Made by a program: the position numbers and the translations under genes. Source: Bdellovibrio sp. (GTDB lineage: Bacteria > Myxococcota > SpSt-1050). Taken from it: a stretch of 56,906 nt of DNA. Shown here in pieces: positions 41,225-50,062 of this stretch (position 1 is its first letter; the number at the start of each line of letters is the position of its first letter). Under the pieces are notes generated by a model that saw only the letters and a program-made list of their open reading frames with translations, ran no database searches and was not told where the DNA came from. The stretch spans positions 1 through 56,906 of the forward strand of contig DYEF01000047.1 in assembly GCA_020725805.1 (NCBI GenBank), given 5' to 3'.

Positions 41225-41569
41225 ATGAATCATTCCGTTCAGTATGAGCGCAGACTGATTATCGCACTTGTGAAATACACCTTAAACAGAAACTTCAGGG
41301 TCAGTGAGATCGATGTCGGGGAAGAGACGGATTATCTGCTGAGGGTAAGGTTTAATAACAATATTGTCTGGATATGTTTTGCCGAAGACGACGTCGCAAA
41401 TCGGGTCAGAATGAGCGAAGACGGCGAGATTGTCCTGATAAGGTACAGTCTGATAAATACCGATATCAGCAGATCGACTTACGAGATCACATTTGTCAGG
41501 CCTGATGGCGAGCAGATTTTCAGGAGTATAGAGACCGTCTCGCCCCTGAGGATAATGTCGGAGAAATGA
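41225..41569 (+). CDS. Small protein of unknown function
   Basis: 114 aa if it starts at ATG 41225 (CAGGAT just upstream); GTG 41204 is in frame but has no ribosome-binding site. Soluble alpha/beta pattern: VQYERRLIIALVKYTLNR, then beta strands YLLRVRFNNNIVWICFAED and VLIRYSLINTD, ending TVSPLRIMSEK. No motif recognised. It lies one base from the stop of the convergent TIMP-like gene, so the coding sequences almost meet. Confidence 0.5.
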   Translation: MNHSVQYERRLIIALVKYTLNRNFRVSEIDVGEETDYLLRVRFNNNIVWICFAEDDVANRVRMSEDGEIVLIRYSLINTDISRSTYEITFVRPDGEQIFRSIETVSPLRIMSEK

Positions 41570-41570
41570 T

Positions 41571-42503
41571 TTATTTTCCCTCGAGTATTCTCTTCGCCTC
41601 GTCCTTTTCCGAATTGAAATCGAGCTGATTGTATATCTGGTAGATATTCTGGGGGTCGGATATGTGTCCTTTTATGATTGTAAAGAATTTCTTTCTGTTT
41701 GAGGCAAAGTCAACCTGTTTGAGAAGGGAGATAACCTGAGAGACACTCAGATATGCACCGGAATTCATAATACTCTCCAGAAGCCGCAGTTTGTCTTTGT
41801 CCATTGATGCCTTTTTGAATTCGGCAAAGAACTTCGAAAAATCAGTTTCGCTCATCTGATTCGGAGGATTCTGCTGCGGTATCTGAGGGCAGGGAGGACA
41901 GGGAGGACATCCTATCATCGGGCATTTGCAGTCCTTTGCCGGTGCCGGTTGTGAATAATCCTTTATCATAATCCTTACATCCTTGATTTTCAGCATAAGG
42001 CTTTCATTTTTATATTTTGCAACCTCTTTTTCGATCTGCCTAAGAAGAGAGTCAATCTTCTTTGCCTCGTCTGTGTGTTGTTCTGTCTCGCTTATAAGTG
42101 AAAAGAGTGGTTTCGGCAATAATGCGATAGTCTCGCCGGCATCATTTAGTGGCCCTGTGCGTGAACAGAGTCCGGTATAGAATGCGTCATCTCCGTATGT
42201 AAATACGAGATATTTCTCACCAGCCTTAAACGGATATCCGCAGGCGGCCTCGCTCTTTGCTGTTTTGACAATAATAAAGGACTTTTCGTTTATACCCTTA
42301 TAGGATGCGAGGACATCGAACTTGACTTTCAGATAATTTGCCTCGCTCTCAATCGAAACGACCTCTCCTATGAATACAGCGGTTGATTTTTTTATAGTCT
42401 CTTCAATCGGAATCGAGTTCGGGTCTATGCACTTGCAGGCAAAGAGTTCATAACTGTAAAAAAACGATAATATAAGGGCCAGAGCGACAAGTCCTTTTTT
42501 CAT
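41571..42503 (-). CDS. Exported TIMP/NTR-like protein with C-terminal DUF4476-like domain
   Basis: 310 aa. Signal peptide ends near LFACKC: the mature protein would begin with Cys23-Lys-Cys25, as in animal TIMP/NTR domains (CxC followed by A/S/T-rich beta barrel, then CGYPFKAGEKYLVFTY and LCSRTGPL). LFAC could also act as a lipobox. A helical middle (QHTDEAKKIDSLLRQIEKEV), a Pro/Cys knot (CPMIGCPPCPPCPQIPQQNP) and a DUF4476-like end (SETDFSKFFAEFKKASMDKDKLRLL...AGAYLSVSQVISLL) follow. The bacterial NTR domain's ligand is unknown. It is oriented toward its neighbour and ends one base from it. Confidence 0.72.
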   Translation of the reverse strand: MKKGLVALALILSFFYSYELFACKCIDPNSIPIEETIKKSTAVFIGEVVSIESEANYLKVKFDVLASYKGINEKSFIIVKTAKSEAACGYPFKAGEKYLVFTYGDDAFYTGLCSRTGPLNDAGETIALLPKPLFSLISETEQHTDEAKKIDSLLRQIEKEVAKYKNESLMLKIKDVRIMIKDYSQPAPAKDCKCPMIGCPPCPPCPQIPQQNPPNQMSETDFSKFFAEFKKASMDKDKLRLLESIMNSGAYLSVSQVISLLKQVDFASNRKKFFTIIKGHISDPQNIYQIYNQLDFNSEKDEAKRILEGK

Positions 42504-42587
42504 AACTATACCTCCTGAAGGATTGTTCGATATTAGGATTATATTTCTGTTTTTGCAAGAAACATCTTTGCCCTTAAAAAATATGGC

Positions 42588-42615
42588 TTGACTGAGTGAG
42601 ATATTGTGTTACAAA
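42588..42615 (+). promoter_or_regulatory. Promoter upstream of the DUF6982-like gene
   Basis: TTGACT (42588-42593), 16 bp, TACAAA (42610-42615). Confidence 0.5.
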
Positions 42616-42646
42616 ATAGTATGAGAAGCGGAATGCGGAGGATTTA

Positions 42647-43060
42647 ATGTTATCAAACAAGGTTGTTGTTCGTTATAAAAACGGGGCCGTGCTCAAAGGT
42701 ATTACTACTGATTTCAATCCCGAAAAACCGGTATTCCATATTCAGATAAAGACCGGAGAGAAGGTAAATCTGAGGGAAGTGAGGATTGAACACCTTAAGG
42801 CAGTCTTCTTTGTCAAGACCTATGAGGGGAACAGAGATTACGAGGAGAAGAAGTGTTTCGATGGACCGACTAGCGGAGGAATCAAGATAAAGATTTTCTT
42901 TATAGACGGGGAGATGCTTGTAGGGACGACAAACGGATATAAACCGGACAAAACAGGGTTCTGGTTCTTTCCTGCCGACAGAGGGTCAAATAATGTAAGA
43001 GTATTTATCGTCAATTCCGCGGTAAAAGGTGTCAAGATAGGAATTGATGCAGACAGATAA
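42647..43060 (+). CDS. Stand-alone DUF6982-like domain protein
   Basis: 137 aa. KVVVRYKNGAVLKGITTDFNP, then KPVFHIQIKTG, VRIEHLKAVFFVKTYEGNRDYEE, and VNSAVKGVKIGID define a small beta-rich domain. The same strand order and I/V-x-x-L/I-K-A-V/I-F-x-V-K motif close the 536-aa protein at 24750-26360. The I-K-x-x-K-F-F-I-D-G-E-M-L-V-G-T-T stretch matches RLNVRFKDDRSISGIS of that protein. No function known; family membership inferred from pattern. GGAGG precedes ATG 42647. Followed by a twin zinc-knuckle gene. Confidence 0.65.
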   Translation: MLSNKVVVRYKNGAVLKGITTDFNPEKPVFHIQIKTGEKVNLREVRIEHLKAVFFVKTYEGNRDYEEKKCFDGPTSGGIKIKIFFIDGEMLVGTTNGYKPDKTGFWFFPADRGSNNVRVFIVNSAVKGVKIGIDADR

Positions 43061-43084
43061 AAGAAAAAAGCTGTTCATTTTTTA

Positions 43085-43113
43085 TTGGACAAGGTAGCAC
43101 AAATTTATATAAT
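43085..43113 (+). promoter_or_regulatory. Promoter of the zinc-knuckle gene
   Basis: TTGGAC (43085-43090), 17 bp, TATAAT (43108-43113), 30 bp before ATG 43143. Confidence 0.6.
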
Positions 43114-43142
43114 AGTGCCAACGTTTTTTGATAGGAGAAAGT

Positions 43143-43628
43143 ATGCCCTCTGATTTCATCAATTACACTTTCAGTAAACTTATTGAGGATTTCAGAAAGA
43201 TTGTGCAGACGGGGGTTGCCGGAATTATAAACGAGATGATCGAAAGCAGATTCAGGGAGATAGAGGATATCCGCAGGAGGATTGCAGAGATTGAAAGGAT
43301 ATTGAGTGATATGAAAGAGTCTGGTAGATATCGGACAGCAGAATCTGCAGAAAAAACACCTGAAGATAAACGGCAGATTGAAAAATGTATGTATGAAGGT
43401 TGTGAGAAGACGGCATTTTCACGAGGATATTGCAAGAATCATTATTACCAGCTCAAGAGGAAGGGACTTCTGAAGAATATTGAGGGCAAAAGAGAAAAGA
43501 AAAGATGTTCTGTTGACGGCTGCGGTAATACCGCTATATCAAAAGGTCTGTGTAAGAACCATTATTATCAGTATAAAAGGGGAACACTTGTTTTAGAAGG
43601 TGGGAGATACATAAAGAAGGAATTATAG
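43143..43628 (+). CDS. Coiled-coil protein with twin C-x4-C-x9-C-x2-H zinc-knuckles
   Basis: 161 aa from ATG 43143 (AGGAGAAA upstream). Residues about 5-60 form a helical/coiled-coil region (FSKLIEDFRKIVQTGVAGII, EIEDIRRRIAEIERILSDMK). Two nearly identical zinc-binding motifs follow: C-M-Y-E-G-C-x9-C-K-N-H-Y and C-S-V-D-G-C-x9-C-K-N-H-Y, each with a basic tail (KRKGLLKNIEGKR, QYKRGTLVLEGG). The spacing C-x4-C-x9-C-x2-H in tandem is typical of small DNA- or RNA-binding zinc fingers found in deltaproteobacteria and phages. Target unknown. Its last bases overlap the convergent metallophosphoesterase gene by six. Confidence 0.7.
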   Translation: MPSDFINYTFSKLIEDFRKIVQTGVAGIINEMIESRFREIEDIRRRIAEIERILSDMKESGRYRTAESAEKTPEDKRQIEKCMYEGCEKTAFSRGYCKNHYYQLKRKGLLKNIEGKREKKRCSVDGCGNTAISKGLCKNHYYQYKRGTLVLEGGRYIKKEL

Positions 43629-44786
43629 TTCTTTTCTTCTTATTTCAAAAAATGTGATCTCGGGAGGGGAGAGAAATCTTATCGGAGGACCCCAGTAACC
43701 TGTACCCCTTGAAACATACAGATGCATACGGTCCGATATCCTGTAAAGTCCGTGAAAATATTTATATACCTGCCTTACAAGCAGACTGAAGGGGAATATC
43801 TGTCCTCCGTGTGTATGTCCGCTGAGCTGAAGGTCAATTTTATCCTTTACGGCATCGCTTACAAAGGGTTTGTGCTTGAGTAGTATTGTAAAACCGCTTT
43901 CTTCGGTGGATGCAAGCAGTCTTTCTTCGTCCGTATCCGAGTAGTGCGAGAATCTGCTCCCGTTTTCATCGTCGACACCGGCAACAAGAATCCCTTCGGA
44001 AGGTGTAACTGTTTCACCCTTGAGAAGCCTGAATCCGCACATTGTGTAGAAATCCATAGACATTTCGATGCCGGCGTAAAATTCGTGATTCCCTGTAACA
44101 GCATATTTGCCGAGAGGCGGATTCAGTGAATTGAATGCGTTTATAATTCTCTTGTTTTTTCTCGGGTCGATATCTGTAACATCTCCCGTGATGACAACTA
44201 TATCGGGATTCAGCGAATTAACTTTTGCTGCGACATCTGTTATAAAGTCTCCGCCCAGTGTCTGACTGATATGTATATCGGAGAGTTGGGCAATCTTAAG
44301 TAGCGGAAAATCTGCCGGAAGATAATGGCTTTCGAGATTTATTCTCGTAATCCTTACATTCTTTGCCTCAAAGAAACCGACCGAGGAGGCAAGGAGTGAA
44401 AGAATAACTGCGAACAGAAATGTATATTTGTTTATGTGCTTGAGGAATTCCTTTTTTATTTCGAGAAGGGCTAAAACCTTTGCGGCCGCCAGATGCAGTA
44501 TGTCCAGAAAGAAGAGGGAAATGACCATTATCGATATTATGCCCATCCACATATATCCCGTGTAGGAGAAGAAGACAGACATGAGTGACAATCCTCTGCT
44601 CTCTGAGATTCTGATGATAAACGGGGAGAATATCATTACAATGAAGAAAATCCCGATAATCAGATTTGCTATCTTCCCCAGTTCCAGAGATGTCCTCATT
44701 CTGTAATAAATGTAGGCGTGTATTGCAACATATACCCCGATAACAATCAGCAGAAAAGCCACAAATGCAAGGGTTGAATGATGCAT
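43623..44786 (-). CDS. Membrane-anchored metallophosphoesterase (YkuE/YaeI-like)
   Basis: 387 aa. The first about 150 residues hold four or five membrane helices (HHSTLAFVAFLLIVIGVYVA, NLIIGIFFIVMIFSPFII, SIMVISLFFLDILHL, YTFLFAVILSLLASSVGF). The catalytic domain follows with IAQLSDIHISQ (D-x-H), VVITGDVTD (G-D), AVTGNHEFYAG (G-N-H-E), ILLKHKP and LSGHTHGGQ (G-H-T-H). This matches the membrane-bound YkuE/YaeI branch, whose members hydrolyse UDP-diacylglucosamine or other phosphate esters. The catalytic domain is cytoplasmic or periplasmic depending on topology, which I cannot fix. It follows the NUDIX gene by one base, so they form an operon. Confidence 0.88.
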   Translation of the reverse strand: MHHSTLAFVAFLLIVIGVYVAIHAYIYYRMRTSLELGKIANLIIGIFFIVMIFSPFIIRISESRGLSLMSVFFSYTGYMWMGIISIMVISLFFLDILHLAAAKVLALLEIKKEFLKHINKYTFLFAVILSLLASSVGFFEAKNVRITRINLESHYLPADFPLLKIAQLSDIHISQTLGGDFITDVAAKVNSLNPDIVVITGDVTDIDPRKNKRIINAFNSLNPPLGKYAVTGNHEFYAGIEMSMDFYTMCGFRLLKGETVTPSEGILVAGVDDENGSRFSHYSDTDEERLLASTEESGFTILLKHKPFVSDAVKDKIDLQLSGHTHGGQIFPFSLLVRQVYKYFHGLYRISDRMHLYVSRGTGYWGPPIRFLSPPEITFFEIRRKEL

Positions 44787-44787
44787 A

Positions 44788-45210
44788 CTATTTAATCCCC
44801 GGTCTTTTGCCTGTTTTTCTGTATGTGAAATAGTCAGTGAGAATATCGTGATGGTCGAATACTATGTCCTTTGGAAGGGTATCTTCTGTGAATACCTGTG
44901 CCTCGAGGGCGTCGTCCCTGCCCTTAATCTCCCCCTCACCCCTTGCAATGAAGACTGTCGAGATGGTGTGAAAACGCGGGTCTCTGTCCGGTCTTGAATA
45001 TGTGTAGAACTGTTCTTTAAGAGTAACGCTGAGCGATGTCTCTTCACCTGCCTCTCTGACTGCGGCATCGGGCAGGGATTCCCCGTAGTCAACAAATCCG
45101 CCCGGGATTGCCCATCCTGAGGGCGGATTCTTCCTTTTGATCAGGACAATGCCGCCTTTGTATTCAATTATAATATCAACGGTAGGATACGGATTTTTGT
45201 ATTCAGCCAT
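44788..45210 (-). CDS. NUDIX hydrolase
   Basis: 140 aa from ATG 45210 (AGGTGA upstream). The Nudix box is complete: [22 protein letters not shown] fits G-x5-E-x7-R-E-x-x-E-E. Before it lies [18 protein letters not shown]-like sequence with a strand-loop-strand pattern, and the C-terminal half has [12 protein letters not shown]. Such enzymes hydrolyse nucleoside diphosphates linked to another moiety, such as ADP-ribose, 8-oxo-nucleotides or CoA. The specificity cannot be told. It is one base from the metallophosphoesterase gene, which it probably precedes on one transcript. Confidence 0.88.
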   Translation of the reverse strand: MAEYKNPYPTVDIIIEYKGGIVLIKRKNPPSGWAIPGGFVDYGESLPDAAVREAGEETSLSVTLKEQFYTYSRPDRDPRFHTISTVFIARGEGEIKGRDDALEAQVFTEDTLPKDIVFDHHDILTDYFTYRKTGKRPGIK

Positions 45211-45336
45211 AATCACCTCATCTCCTCTTATACATTTTGTCGGGCAATCAAGTCAATAATAAATGACTCGTGTTGTTGAATGTATTTTACTTTTCGGCTT
45301 TGGCTCTGAATTGGTATCCTGTATCTGTATATATGG

Positions 45337-47733
45337 TCAGTGCTCGATTTTCATAATATCCTGTTCGGCCTGAGGACTTTTTGCCGGAGGTTCTGTCCCC
45401 TCCCTGAAAGGAAGAAAGCGGCAGTCATCGGACTCCTCTTCACACCTCGTGCCTTTGTGGATATCTGTGAGTATGAATTTTACAGACGGGGGAGGATTGA
45501 AGTCCGATGTCGCATTTAGCCCTGACAGGGCAGGGGTTTTCAGAATTCTTCTGAAAAGAGGTGCAGCAAAATTACCTCCTGTGGCCCGTTTCCCCATTGT
45601 CCTGTTGTCGTCTCTTCCTATCAGAATACCGAGTGTTATGTCCGGGGTATATCCTATGAACCAGGCATTCGTGTAGTTGTTTGTGGTTCCTGTCTTTCCT
45701 GCAATACTCAAGCCCTCTGTGTTTGCGGCAGTTCCGGTTCCTCTCGTTACAACATCCTTAAGCATCCTCGTAACTATAAATGCCGTCTCGGGCATAACTA
45801 TCTGTTTCTCGGAGGGGCTTTCACTGAATAGTTCGGTGCCGCTCTCGTCCCTGACCGACATTAATATCTCCGGACTCTTCATCTTTCCCTCGTTTGCAAG
45901 TGCAGAGTAAAACCGGGTGAGAGATAAGAGTGTTATTTCGAAGGCGCCGAGTGCCATTGAGGGGTATGGTCTGACATCAGTCTCGAGTCCGAGGCTGTTT
46001 ACAAAGGATGCGACATTGTCAAGTCCGAGGTTCAGAACTAGTCTGACGGAGACCGTGTTCTTTGATTCGGTGATTGCATCGAGAAGTGTCATTTCTCCCC
46101 TGAATTCGTCCTTGTCATAATTTGAAGGTCTGTAAACCTGCCCTGTCTGTTCGTCTGTATATTCGACAGGTGCATCATTTTCTATTGAGACTATATTGTA
46201 TTTTCCGCTCTCTATCGCATAGGAGTACAGGATTGGTTTGAAGGCACTTCCCGGCTGTCTTCTTGCCTGTACGGCACGGTTGAATTCATTTATTACATAC
46301 GAATATCCGCCTGACATAGCGAGTATCTGGCCATTTCTGTTATCTGTGAGAACCACGGCTCCCTGAATAAACGGGGGACTGGCGATTCTGAATTTCCCGT
46401 CCGATGATATGAAGTAGAAATAGACATCACCATACTTCCATAAAGATTCCTTCTCTTTTGGCCTTTTTGAGACTGAGATCTCTTCTACCGATTCACCGGT
46501 AAATATTCTGACAAAATTATTGCCTGTCTCCGTAATTATGCCGATGTATATGTTTCCTTCCTCGATTGTGGAGAGTTTTGTATGTTTTTCAATGTATTCC
46601 TGAACAGGGATATCTGACTGAAACGGTTTTTGTATCCTGAAACCGATCTTTTTGTTGTTTAAGTGATTTTTTGAGCCAAAGATATCGCTTATGTTCTGGT
46701 AGTGTTTTCTGAATTCACTTGCCTGATTTCTCATATATTTTTCTGTCTGAAATAACTCTTCCTTGTTCAGAGTGGCAAGCGGTGTTGTCCTGTCGGCATT
46801 GAGTTCGTTGAGATAGAGGGTCAGTTCGTTCTGAACGGCCTCATCGGTCTTTTTCTCTGTTGTCAGATATATCTTATATCCGCCGCTATAGAATTTCTGA
46901 GGGTCTATCTTCTCTTTCAGACTTTTTAATGCGTAGGAGACCGAGTAATTTATTTCGCTCTCTTTGCCGAATACAAAACTGACGGGCGAGCTTAGGGCCT
47001 GTTTCGATTCTTCCGGTGAGATAAAGCCGTTCTTCTCCATCTGTCTTATGATGTAGAGCTGACGCTCCCTTGTTCTCTGAGGGTTTTTGAATGTGGCAAA
47101 AGGTTCGGGGGCCTTGACGAGTGAAGCCAGAAAAGCCGCTTCGGCAATTGTAAGGTCTTCCGGATGTTTACTGAAGAAATATTTCGATGCCTCGCTGATT
47201 CCGTAGTTTCCTGCGCCGAAATATATCTGATTCAGATACAGATGAAGAATCTCGGTTTTGGAGAGATTCTTCTCGAGTCTGTATGACAGAATCGCCTCTT
47301 TGATTTTCCGGTTTAACGTCCTCTCGGGATTCAGAAAGAATGTCTTTACAACCTGCTGCGTGATTGTTGAGCCTCCCTGCCTAACTTTCCCTGATGTCAG
47401 GTTGACAACAAATGCCCGTATGATGGTTGAAAAGTCGATGCCTTTGTGTCTGAAAAAATCCGCATCCTCTGCGGCAAGAAATGCGTTAATGACGTGTCTG
47501 GGTAATTTCTCCACATCGCAGAGAGTCCTCTTCTGGTTGTAGAGTCTGTAAAGGAGTTCTCCGTTGCGGTCGTATATTTCTGTAGTGGTGAGGGGTTTGT
47601 AATCTTTTACCGACTGGATTTTCGGAAGGTCAGACGAATAATAGATATATATTACAAGGATGGTATTGACGGCAATCAATATAATAAGAAAGAATAATAT
47701 AAGGATTATTTTTATGAATCCTCTGGTATTCAT
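45337..47733 (-). CDS. mrcA: Class A penicillin-binding protein (PBP1A)
   Basis: 798 aa. An N-terminal membrane anchor (about 8-30) is followed by the glycosyltransferase domain with FLAAEDADFFRHKGID (catalytic Glu89) and RQGGSTITQQVVK and EKNLSKTEILHLYLN. The transpeptidase domain carries RRQPGSAFKPILYSYA (SxxK, nucleophile Ser near residue 497), SKN, and GKTGTTNNYTNAWFIGYTPD (KTG). All catalytic motifs are intact. It polymerises and cross-links peptidoglycan in the periplasm. The symbol is given by function; the gene could be called pbpA or mrcA. It is monocistronic and is flanked by convergent/divergent neighbours. Confidence 0.93.
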   Translation of the reverse strand: MNTRGFIKIILILFFLIILIAVNTILVIYIYYSSDLPKIQSVKDYKPLTTTEIYDRNGELLYRLYNQKRTLCDVEKLPRHVINAFLAAEDADFFRHKGIDFSTIIRAFVVNLTSGKVRQGGSTITQQVVKTFFLNPERTLNRKIKEAILSYRLEKNLSKTEILHLYLNQIYFGAGNYGISEASKYFFSKHPEDLTIAEAAFLASLVKAPEPFATFKNPQRTRERQLYIIRQMEKNGFISPEESKQALSSPVSFVFGKESEINYSVSYALKSLKEKIDPQKFYSGGYKIYLTTEKKTDEAVQNELTLYLNELNADRTTPLATLNKEELFQTEKYMRNQASEFRKHYQNISDIFGSKNHLNNKKIGFRIQKPFQSDIPVQEYIEKHTKLSTIEEGNIYIGIITETGNNFVRIFTGESVEEISVSKRPKEKESLWKYGDVYFYFISSDGKFRIASPPFIQGAVVLTDNRNGQILAMSGGYSYVINEFNRAVQARRQPGSAFKPILYSYAIESGKYNIVSIENDAPVEYTDEQTGQVYRPSNYDKDEFRGEMTLLDAITESKNTVSVRLVLNLGLDNVASFVNSLGLETDVRPYPSMALGAFEITLLSLTRFYSALANEGKMKSPEILMSVRDESGTELFSESPSEKQIVMPETAFIVTRMLKDVVTRGTGTAANTEGLSIAGKTGTTNNYTNAWFIGYTPDITLGILIGRDDNRTMGKRATGGNFAAPLFRRILKTPALSGLNATSDFNPPPSVKFILTDIHKGTRCEEESDDCRFLPFREGTEPPAKSPQAEQDIMKIEH

Positions 47734-47801
47734 AGACTCTGCGAATATATCACAAAAATATCTGTTGTAGAATTTTTTTGAAATGTAAAATGCCGATTGA
47801 G

Positions 47802-47830
47802 TTGATTAAAAGGGAATTTGATTGTATATA
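47802..47830 (+). promoter_or_regulatory. Promoter for the CAP-domain gene
   Basis: TTGATT (47802-47807), 17 bp, TATATA (47825-47830), 36 bp before the ATG. Confidence 0.5.
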
Positions 47831-47865
47831 TTACAGAGTCTGGTCTTTTGTTATGAGGTGCATTT

Positions 47866-49089
47866 ATGTGCAGAAGCGGAATTTTCAGAATATTGATATT
47901 GTCCTTTGTGGTTCTGGGGGCAGCGCAGGATTCGAAACCGCAGTTTACAAATACATATAATCCGAGAGTCTTTTCGCACACGCTCAGGAAGGAGGAGTCA
48001 GACCTCTTCTCACTCCTTATCAATTCCGCACAGGATGAATACAAGGAGTTTTTCGAAATAGACGGTAAACTGTGTGCGGCATCGAGGTATCTTTCCTCTC
48101 TTTATGCAAAGAAGGGGGAAGTCCCGAAACGGGTGGAGACCACTGCTCTGAGGCCTCTTTTATGGTCATACGGTGTGTATGATTTTCAGTATCTTCCGAC
48201 TGCTTTCGTCTACAGGTCCGAGGAGGCCCTGAAGGATTCTATAAAGACATATCTTCACCTTGCGTCAAAAAGGGGGTTTTTCAACTGCGGGACAGGTATC
48301 GCCGATTTTAAGGATGAAAAGAGGATTGCAACTGTTATCTGTTCAAAGAGGATTGTCGAGACCTTTGACATCCCGAAGATTCTGACCGTAGGTTCATATA
48401 TCAATCTCAGTTTTCATATCAGGCCGGGTTATAAAGAGCCGGTTGTCTATTATTCACCGCCGTCAGGGGGAGTTAGTAAGATAAGACCCGCCGTAAATGA
48501 AAAGGGGGAATTCTTTGACTCGTATCAGCTTGAGGGTGGCTCCGGAAAGTATCTGGTTCAGATAATTGCAAAGGGTCCGAGTGGTGCAGAACCTGTATTC
48601 CTCATCCCGGTATATGCAGGTATGGATATAGGTGAAATCAAAAAGGAGCTGATGACATATATAAATCTGGAAGACAATACCAAGAACGTCTCTGCTGAAG
48701 AGGGGAAGGAGATGCTCTTCAAGGCGATTAACTATGAAAGAAAGAAGATGAATATAGGTTCGGTAAAGCTGAATCCCGTCCTCTCACAGATTGCATACGA
48801 AAAGAGTAAGATGATGGCAGAGAAGCAGCTCTTCGGGCACGAGGTGGAGGGCAAGAAGACAGAGGATATGCTCAAAGAAAGGAAGATTAAGTTCGGTAAG
48901 ATGGCAGAGAATATCGGGCTGAACAGTTCTCCGCGTATGGCACATTTCCTCTTTATGTCTTCGCCGTCGCACAAGGCAAATATTCTGGAATCCGCATTTT
49001 CCGAGGTAGGCATCGGAATATACAAGGCGGGAGACGAGGACCCTCAGTGGTTCATTACCGAGATATTTATCCTTCCGACGGAGTTCTGA
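47866..49089 (+). CDS. Exported CAP (SCP/PR-1) domain protein
   Basis: 407 aa. N-terminal signal sequence (RILILSFVVLGAAQ, about 8-21), then about 120 residues with short repeats and a Cys pair (LCAASRYLSS, FFNCGTGI), a central beta-sandwich-like part with PGYKEPVVYYSPPSGG, and a C-terminal CAP domain (about 275-407): MLFKAINYERKKMNIGSVKL, ALSQIAYEKSKMMAEKQLFGHE, MAENIGLN, and SPSHKANILESAFSEVGIGIY with the His and Glu residues typical of YkwD-like CAP proteins. Such proteins are secreted and of varied or unknown function, often linked to the cell wall. GAGGTG precedes the ATG. The next gene begins two bases after its stop. Confidence 0.83.
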   Translation: MCRSGIFRILILSFVVLGAAQDSKPQFTNTYNPRVFSHTLRKEESDLFSLLINSAQDEYKEFFEIDGKLCAASRYLSSLYAKKGEVPKRVETTALRPLLWSYGVYDFQYLPTAFVYRSEEALKDSIKTYLHLASKRGFFNCGTGIADFKDEKRIATVICSKRIVETFDIPKILTVGSYINLSFHIRPGYKEPVVYYSPPSGGVSKIRPAVNEKGEFFDSYQLEGGSGKYLVQIIAKGPSGAEPVFLIPVYAGMDIGEIKKELMTYINLEDNTKNVSAEEGKEMLFKAINYERKKMNIGSVKLNPVLSQIAYEKSKMMAEKQLFGHEVEGKKTEDMLKERKIKFGKMAENIGLNSSPRMAHFLFMSSPSHKANILESAFSEVGIGIYKAGDEDPQWFITEIFILPTEF

Positions 49090-49090
49090 A

Positions 49091-50047
49091 TTGGCAGAGA
49101 TAAGGGTTACAAAGGAATTCGAAGGCATAAAGATAGAAAGACTTATAAAGAGATTGTATCCGCAGCTGCCGCTCTCTTTTATCTTCAGGCTTTTGAGGAA
49201 GGGAAAGGTCCGTGTCAATAAGAGGCAGGTTGATAATAATTTCAGGGTAAAAGAGAATGATAGTGTAATTCTTCATATCCCTCCCGATGTTCTTGCCGGA
49301 GGGCAGATAATCCGCGAGGAGCGGTTGCTCTACGAAATCACTGCCCGGGATGTGATTCTTGAGAACACTGATTTTCTGGCGATAAACAAGCCGGCCGGTT
49401 TTGCAGTGCACGGAGGAGAAGGGCACACCGAGGACGTAATTCTGAAGGCTGTCCAGAAATATCTTGGGTTTGACAGTTCCTCACTCAGATTCCCCCCTAC
49501 ACCTGTTCACAGACTTGACATAGATACATCAGGTGTGCTGATATTTGCCAGAAACTACGAATTTCTGAGATACTTCAATGAACTTCAGAGGAGTCAGAAG
49601 GTTTATAAGGAATATCTGGCGCTCGTCTCGGGGACTTTTTTTGAGAACGAGAAGAGTATCGTTGCACCGGTTATAAGAAGGGACAGACCGAAAGGGGTAT
49701 CCGAAAACAAGGCAGGCAGGACACTGATTTACAAGGCAGGGTTTTCTGCCAAGTTCGAATCTGAATCTGCACCTTTTACGCTTCTGCGTGCAGTTATAAG
49801 GACCGGAAGGACTCACCAGATTCGTTCGCACCTGATGCAGACTGGTCTGCCGATAGTAGGAGACCGGTTATACGGAAATCCTGAAATAAACCGGTGGGCC
49901 AGAAAGGTTTTGTCTCTCAGAAGACAGTTTCTTCATTCGTTTGTCATGAAGTTTGAATATCAGGGGCACTCACATACTCTGAAGGCCGGGTTGCCCGAGG
50001 AACTTGCGGGGGCGCTCGAAATACTTGAAATAGAATTTCCTTTTTGA
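49091..50047 (+). CDS. RluA-family 23S rRNA pseudouridine synthase
   Basis: 318 aa starting at TTG 49091, one base after the preceding stop, with GGAG upstream. An S4 RNA-binding domain (LIKRLYPQLPLSFIFRLLRKG, about 18-70) leads into the catalytic domain with FLAINKPAGFAVHGG and VHRLDIDTSGVLIFA, whose Asp143 in HRLD is the catalytic nucleophile, then RTGRTHQIRSHL and GLPIVGDRLYG. This is the RluC/RluD type, which converts uridines in 23S rRNA to pseudouridine. Which site is modified cannot be told. It is probably co-transcribed with the CAP gene and the aldehyde dehydrogenase. Confidence 0.9.
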   Translation: MAEIRVTKEFEGIKIERLIKRLYPQLPLSFIFRLLRKGKVRVNKRQVDNNFRVKENDSVILHIPPDVLAGGQIIREERLLYEITARDVILENTDFLAINKPAGFAVHGGEGHTEDVILKAVQKYLGFDSSSLRFPPTPVHRLDIDTSGVLIFARNYEFLRYFNELQRSQKVYKEYLALVSGTFFENEKSIVAPVIRRDRPKGVSENKAGRTLIYKAGFSAKFESESAPFTLLRAVIRTGRTHQIRSHLMQTGLPIVGDRLYGNPEINRWARKVLSLRRQFLHSFVMKFEYQGHSHTLKAGLPEELAGALEILEIEFPF

Positions 50048-50062
50048 AACGGAGGTCTTGCC

